A stretch of DNA of 64,000 nt from Globodera rostochiensis. Its lineage: Eukaryota; Nematoda; Chromadorea; Rhabditida; Heteroderidae. The stretch lies in contig JAEVLN010000001.1 of NCBI GenBank assembly GCA_018350325.1, forward strand, positions 2,841,501 through 2,905,500, written 5' to 3'. The notes under the pieces are model-generated. The model saw only the letters and a list, made by a program, of their open reading frames with translations, was not told where the DNA came from and did no database searches. Each line of letters starts with the position of its first letter. Position 1 is the stretch's first letter. The position numbers and the translations under genes were made by a program. Shown piece after piece: positions 59,670-64,000 of this stretch.

Positions 59670-62167
59670 ATGGCGAATATGGAAGATGAAGTTTCATTTG
59701 GGAGCGACGAACACGAGCCGGCCTCGAATGGAGCTGCCGCTGCCGGATCCGTTTCAGTCACAATGTCGGAAGACAATGTAAGGGCGGCCGGACCGAGACG
59801 AATTCTCGGATTAAACATTGAGCCGTCATTCGGTTTTCAAGTTCGAGCTCTCTAGCTTCCAGCAATCTTGGAAGTCCAGGTTTAACTTGGATTCCAAAAA
59901 TTGAAGTTGGCAAATATGTAAACTTTGATATATTTGAGACAACCCTAAAAAATCAAGAAAGTCCAGATTTGGCCAATGAAACTGCTTGACAGGGGTTCCG
60001 AAAAACGGACCTAACTGGTCCAGGTCCAAATCCTGGATAAAAACTATGAATTAAGTCAAATTTTAATCCAAAAGTTTGTTGAAAATTGTGTCCTTCTTGC
60101 TGTTTTGTCTGTAAAATGTTCTAAATGTGCACTTTAAACACCCATTCTTTAGGACTTTGACGACATCAATGAGAAGCTGCTTCAAATTGAGCAAGAGGCG
60201 CAGAAAATTCGCGAGATGCAAAACGAAATGGAGAAGCAGTTTCAGTCCGGTTCGGCCGGTGCCGGCACGGGCAGTCCGGTGATACCGAATCCGATGTCCA
60301 TCGAAGAGAAGCAATTGGTCGATGCGCGTTCCATCTACGTGGGCAATGTCAGCGCAACAGATTGGGAAATAAATTCAAAAACAAAAAATTGTTTTACATA
60401 GGAAGTTTGATTTTGGTTGCTTAGTTTGGAGGGTTGAAAGCAACAAAAAGAACCGGTGGGATTGATAGCGGAGCCGGGACACGTTCAAATTTAAATGATT
60501 TTGTTAGAAAATTGGCCAAAATCAAACCGGTTCTTCTGCGGATAAAGAAAAAAAATGTCCAATCCCCCCCCCTCCCACAAACGAAAAATTCGGTAAGTTT
60601 AGAGCAACTTTAGTAACAAAAAATTCGTCAAAGATTCAAAAAGAAATTTTTCTCTGAGACTCTAACGTCATCACAAAAAGGGGTTGCTAAAGTTGACGGG
60701 TTGACCCCAATTTTTCAAAAAAAAAACCTTGTTTTCTGTTTAAATGGGCGGGAAATGGCTAGGTTTGCTTCGCCATAATCTTCCAAACAAAAATTTGTTG
60801 GTTACCCGGGCGTAAGGCTTCTGGGAACCCCAAAATTCGGGTTTAAAATCGGGATTTTGGATCCTTTTGAGTCAATTTTTTTCTTGGATTTTGTTGATGT
60901 TTTGTACTATATGTATATTTTTTTTGTTTGTCTGAAGGTGGACTACAGCGCAACGCCGGACCAACTGGAGGAGCATTTCCGCGGCTGCGGTGCCATCGAA
61001 AGAGTGACCATTTTGACAGACAAATTCACTGGACATCCCAAAGGGTCCAATTTTTTTTTAGTAATAAATTTTTGTAAATTTCAATCTAATGAAGCTTTTT
61101 GGGCATAAAATCCCATTCGGATCCAATTTTTGGTCATTTTTCGGCCATAAAAGTCTATTTTTAACCAAAATTTGAATCAATACTTAACTTTTGGCCTCTG
61201 AAGCCCAAACAAAAATTTTATCCAATCCTTTTGATCACTTTCCTTTGCTTCTTCTTTCACTTTAATCATTTAGCCCATATTTTGTTTCAGTTTTGCGTAC
61301 ATCCAATTCGCTGATGTGGAGGCGGTGAACACGTCCACCTCGTTGAACGACTCGCTGTTCTTGGGCCGTCAGATCAAGGTGGTGCCGAAACGTACCAATG
61401 TGCCCGGTCTGTCCACCACCAATCGGCCTCCGCGTGGGCGTGGCCGTGGCGGCACGGGGCGCGCGCGTGTGATCGTCAAGTACATTTATCCGGGCATGCG
61501 CCCGCGTGGACGTCCGCCCAGGTTGGAGAAGTGATCAAAAAACATTCTATCGATCCGACTGGGGTCGGTTGATTGATCATTGTGATCAAAGAAGCTCTTT
61601 CGCTTTAATTTTTGAAGCGATAGTCGAAATTTTGTTAAAAATTTTTTTTTTGAGGCAAACTTTTTGTTTAAGACTTGAAAGCGATTGTGCTTAAATTGAT
61701 CAATGTTTTTTGGGGGATGTTCCTTTTTTGGGAGTGTTTGATCAGCGGGTTGCCCAATGATGAAAGCATTAAGTTGAGCTCGATGAACTCGTCCAATTTG
61801 TGGAAGAATGGGCCTTTACGACTCAGCCTTTTACACATTGGCGAGTGAATTTTTGGGCGAAGATTGAAATGGATTATGAGATTTGAGGGCACACCCAATT
61901 TTTGAAAACCGGGAATCTTTAAGACTCGATTTTTTTTTGTGAAAAAACTCGAGACAAGTTATGACCCAAGCCGGGGGGGGGGGGACCTCGGGTTCCGTAA
62001 AAGCTTGGCCGAGCATAATTATAATATGAAACTCTTCTTTATTGTTTATTCATTTTTTTTCCAAATTACCCCCCCCCCCCTTCCCCAATCCCTCGACTCC
62101 CCCCTAACAACAAATTGATTGATCAATGCTTTTCAGACGGCGCGGTGGCTTCTATGCGCCGTACTGA
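59670..62167 (+). CDS. pabp-2: Nuclear poly(A)-binding protein PABPN1, copy B (complete)
   Basis: Exons 59670-59777, 60153-60347, 60938-61044, 61291-61521, 62137-62167 give 223 aa in frame. Domains as in copy A: acidic N-terminus, coiled coil ([16 protein letters not shown]), one RRM with RNP2 SIYVGN and RNP1 KG-FAYIQF across an intron, and an Arg-rich tail. The last exon adds RRGGFYAPY, the aromatic end expected from other PABPN1 proteins (human ends WYSPY), so this copy is likely the ancestral, complete gene. Intron 3 is about 130 bp longer than in copy A. Skipping the last splice would give the LEK end seen in copy A. Confidence 0.93.
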
Positions 62168-62968
62168 ACCGCCCGCGCGCGTATGTGTGTGATGTGAACG
62201 GACGGAAGCTGGGATGATCAGTTGAGAATTGTAGACAGCTGCTATTTATCCAATTTTCGATCAGATCACCCCTACAAAATGTTTTGGCTTTGTTTTTTCA
62301 AAAAAAAATTCATTAATTTGTAAGGCACACATTTGCCCTTGACTTCTGCCTGGGGATGATGCTACGGGTTTTCAATGGAAAATTCCGCCCCCCCCCCTTC
62401 CCGTCTCCCATAAAACAAATTAGCACTATGGGTGGGTGGGTGGGGGGGGGGCAGAGGATGGATTGGATATCCTCGGGTCCCCCGCCCTCCTCCCCTCCAG
62501 CGTTCCACCAATAGCACGAGCTGGTTTGGGCGCAGTGTCCCCTGCCGTGCGCAAGAAGTCCCCCCATTTTGAGGGGGATTTTCAATTGATTTTGCCCCCA
62601 GGGGGCATGAGACAAACGCCTCGGGGGTGGGGGGGGGGACACTTTCACTCCCCCCCCCCCCCCCCACTGACTGATGGAGGGCAGCGAGCTCTCCTTTCTC
62701 CCCCTCATTTATCCGTCGTCAGCACATCCATCGACTCCCCCCAAAATCCCTTAAGGATGGACTTTGGAGTGCCGCCCCCCCTCCCCCCTGAGGGGGCACA
62801 TTTTGAGAGTCGAAAACTGTTTGTTCCGCCCTGGGGCAATTTTAATTGGTGGGATGAGACGATTAGTGCCGCTGCGGTTTTTTTTTTTTTGGTTGGGTGG
62901 TGTGAAGAAGGCAGCAGCAGCAGCAGCGATCGCAAATCACCGCCAGCTGGGAAAAGGTCCCCGATCGG
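62168..62968. other. Intergenic, poly-C/poly-G rich
   Basis: Several homopolymer runs (near 62388, 62440, 62625, 62648, 62880). Frames are Pro/Gly-rich and match no family. No gene seen. Confidence 0.5.
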
Positions 62969-63116
62969 ATGAGCCGTCCGTCCCTGGGGAACTCCAATGT
63001 TTCTGCTAGCAGCCCCAATCAACGGATTCACTTTCCCCTCCCCTCCGGCGACGGGGTCACATCCATCGGAACTGACTATACTTTCCAGCGGTCACAATTT
63101 GTTCCAGCGCCGCCCC
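62969..63116 (+). CDS. Possible first coding exon of an unknown gene
   Basis: An ATG-led frame (MSRPSLGNSNVSASSPNQ to FVPAPP) with balanced codon use ends at a GTAATT donor at 63117. It stands out from the low-complexity surroundings. No family recognised and no second exon found before the window end. Could be a chance frame. Confidence 0.3.
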
Positions 63117-63576
63117 GTAATTTTCCCTTTTTTCAAATATTTTATTTTATTTTTGACCATAGTGTTCGCCATTTTATCTGGTAAACATGTACCCAAATAA
63201 AAATAGAAAAACAAAAAAAAATGCCTCCCAACTTTCCCCACTGAACAAAACAAAAATCGGCACTCAATTTGCACAACAATTGTCTCGACGCGCGACTTAA
63301 TGGGGCGTCGTTTGCGCCCAGCGGCGTGTGCGCGCGCGTGCAGTACATATATATAACCTGCGCGCAATCGTGTTGGTGATTCATGCTTATATTCGTCGTT
63401 ATGCTAATCCCGATCATATTACTCATCAACGCGCTGCTGATCAGTGATCAGTGATCACATCCGCGGGAAGAGGAGGGCTTGCAATACGTCATAGTCCACA
63501 GAATAAATGCTTTTCCGGCTTGAGTTGTCGATTCCAAGCCGGACCCCGTTTTTGGTATTTGATACCTTCAAGTTCT

Positions 63577-63700
63577 CTGATCATTTCTTCTATTCGATTT
63601 TGGGTAACCGAAAATTTTCTGATCACTTCTTTTATTTGATCTTGGGTAACCGAAAATTTTCTGATCACTTCTTTTATTCGATTTTGGTAATCAAAAATTG
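63577..63700. repeat. Minisatellite, 42-bp unit, three copies
   Basis: Units of TCTGATCACTTCTTTTATTC followed by GATTTTGGGTAACCGAAAAT, with small changes. Confidence 0.8.
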
Positions 63701-63930
63701 CCGATTATTTCTATCGGTCTGGTACATACGTAAATCCCCGGGTTCGGTTCAAAGTACTGGATTTGGATACCCAAAGATTTCCAGATCAATCAAACATAAT
63801 CCCGACTATTTTATTTTTCTAGAATTTCATCTTGTAAGATGAAACATTTTTAAACTCAATTAAAACCAAAAGACGAATTTCAATTGGCTTCAATGATTTT
63901 AATTAGGGACACTCCGTCCCCGAAATTTAC

Positions 63931-64000
63931 GGGGAAACCGTGACCTTGGCATTTCCGACCACAATAAATTCAGTGCCCTGCTCCCACTCTATCTGAACTG
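63931..64000 (-). CDS. Possible exon of a gene continuing past the window edge
   Basis: The minus-strand frame VQIEWEQGTEFIVVGNAK then VTVSP ends at a GTAAAT donor (63930-63925) and is open to the window edge. It reads like protein, but is too short to name. Confidence 0.35.

Larger units (their letters stand above)
54984..61958. repeat. Segmental duplication, unit B
   Basis: Begins in mec-8 exon 6 sequence directly after the PABPN1-A 3' flank, and ends where the two PABPN1 flanks stop matching (after CTCGAGACAAGTT). Contains truncated mec-8, YL1-B and PABPN1-B. It lacks the 46.1-52.2 kb block of unit A. Confidence 0.9.

Noticed and set aside
42571..61958. Treating the second YL1, PABPN1 and mec-8 purely as assembly error
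   Set aside because: Possible, but the precise junction, the MITE in one unit only and the loss of one PABPN1 exon are what a real duplication would give. Kept as a caveat rather than a conclusion.

Overview
The window is eukaryotic and almost certainly from a nematode. Its genes are cut into many short exons with small AT-rich introns and TTT(C)AG-type acceptors. It carries interstitial tracts of TTAGGC, the nematode telomere repeat. The gene set also fits: a MATH-BTB (BATH) protein, a MEC-8 orthologue, an MSK kinase with the rskn-2 architecture and a LAP-1-like fragment. Two well-supported GC-AG introns in one kinase gene and the frequent poly-G/poly-C runs remind me of cyst nematodes (Globodera/Heterodera), but that finer placement is inference from memory. 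Gene models were assembled by eye from exon homology, splice consensus and phase, and several add up exactly in frame.

Layout. 495-5553 (+): 3' part of a dopamine-type SLC6 transporter. 7041-8662 (+): BATH protein. 10493-12955 (+): cytochrome c1, first exon not found. 13656-17009 (-): ABHD18-like alpha/beta hydrolase, whose first exon overlaps antisense the first exon of a Maf-type nucleotide pyrophosphatase (16963-18837, +). 20003-28459 (-): MSK-type kinase in 16 exons, with a tRNA-Val(AAC) in one intron. 28460-40556: gene-poor, AT-rich, then purine/poly-C/repeat-rich, between the divergent kinase and mec-8 (40557-43430, +). 43651-46039 (-): YL1/VPS72.

The right third is rearranged. A segment starting inside a mec-8 exon and ending just downstream of a nuclear poly(A)-binding protein gene (PABPN1/pabp-2) occurs twice in direct orientation, as unit A (about 42571-54983) and unit B (about 54984-61958). 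Unit B has a 5'-truncated mec-8, a complete second YL1 and a complete second PABPN1. Unit A has an extra block of about 6 kb (46.1-52.2 kb) made of pieces of host genes on the minus strand: a truncated DJ-1, a second DJ-1 exon set joined in phase to a 5'-truncated MFSD14-like transporter that runs into a membrane/coiled-coil tail, a LAP-1-like fragment and a third copy of the mec-8 3' end. PABPN1-A lacks the last coding exon that copy B has.

Short non-autonomous transposons are plentiful and several can be delimited: a 188-bp hAT-like MITE with an 8-bp target duplication and an empty site in the other unit; a 507-bp Mutator-like MITE with 10-bp target duplication; a TA-flanked palindromic family rich in TCGAGAT; foldbacks; and satellite arms in inverted orientation. 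No virus, bacterial operon or CRISPR array was seen. The duplication could in principle be two haplotypes joined by the assembler, so it should be confirmed with long reads.
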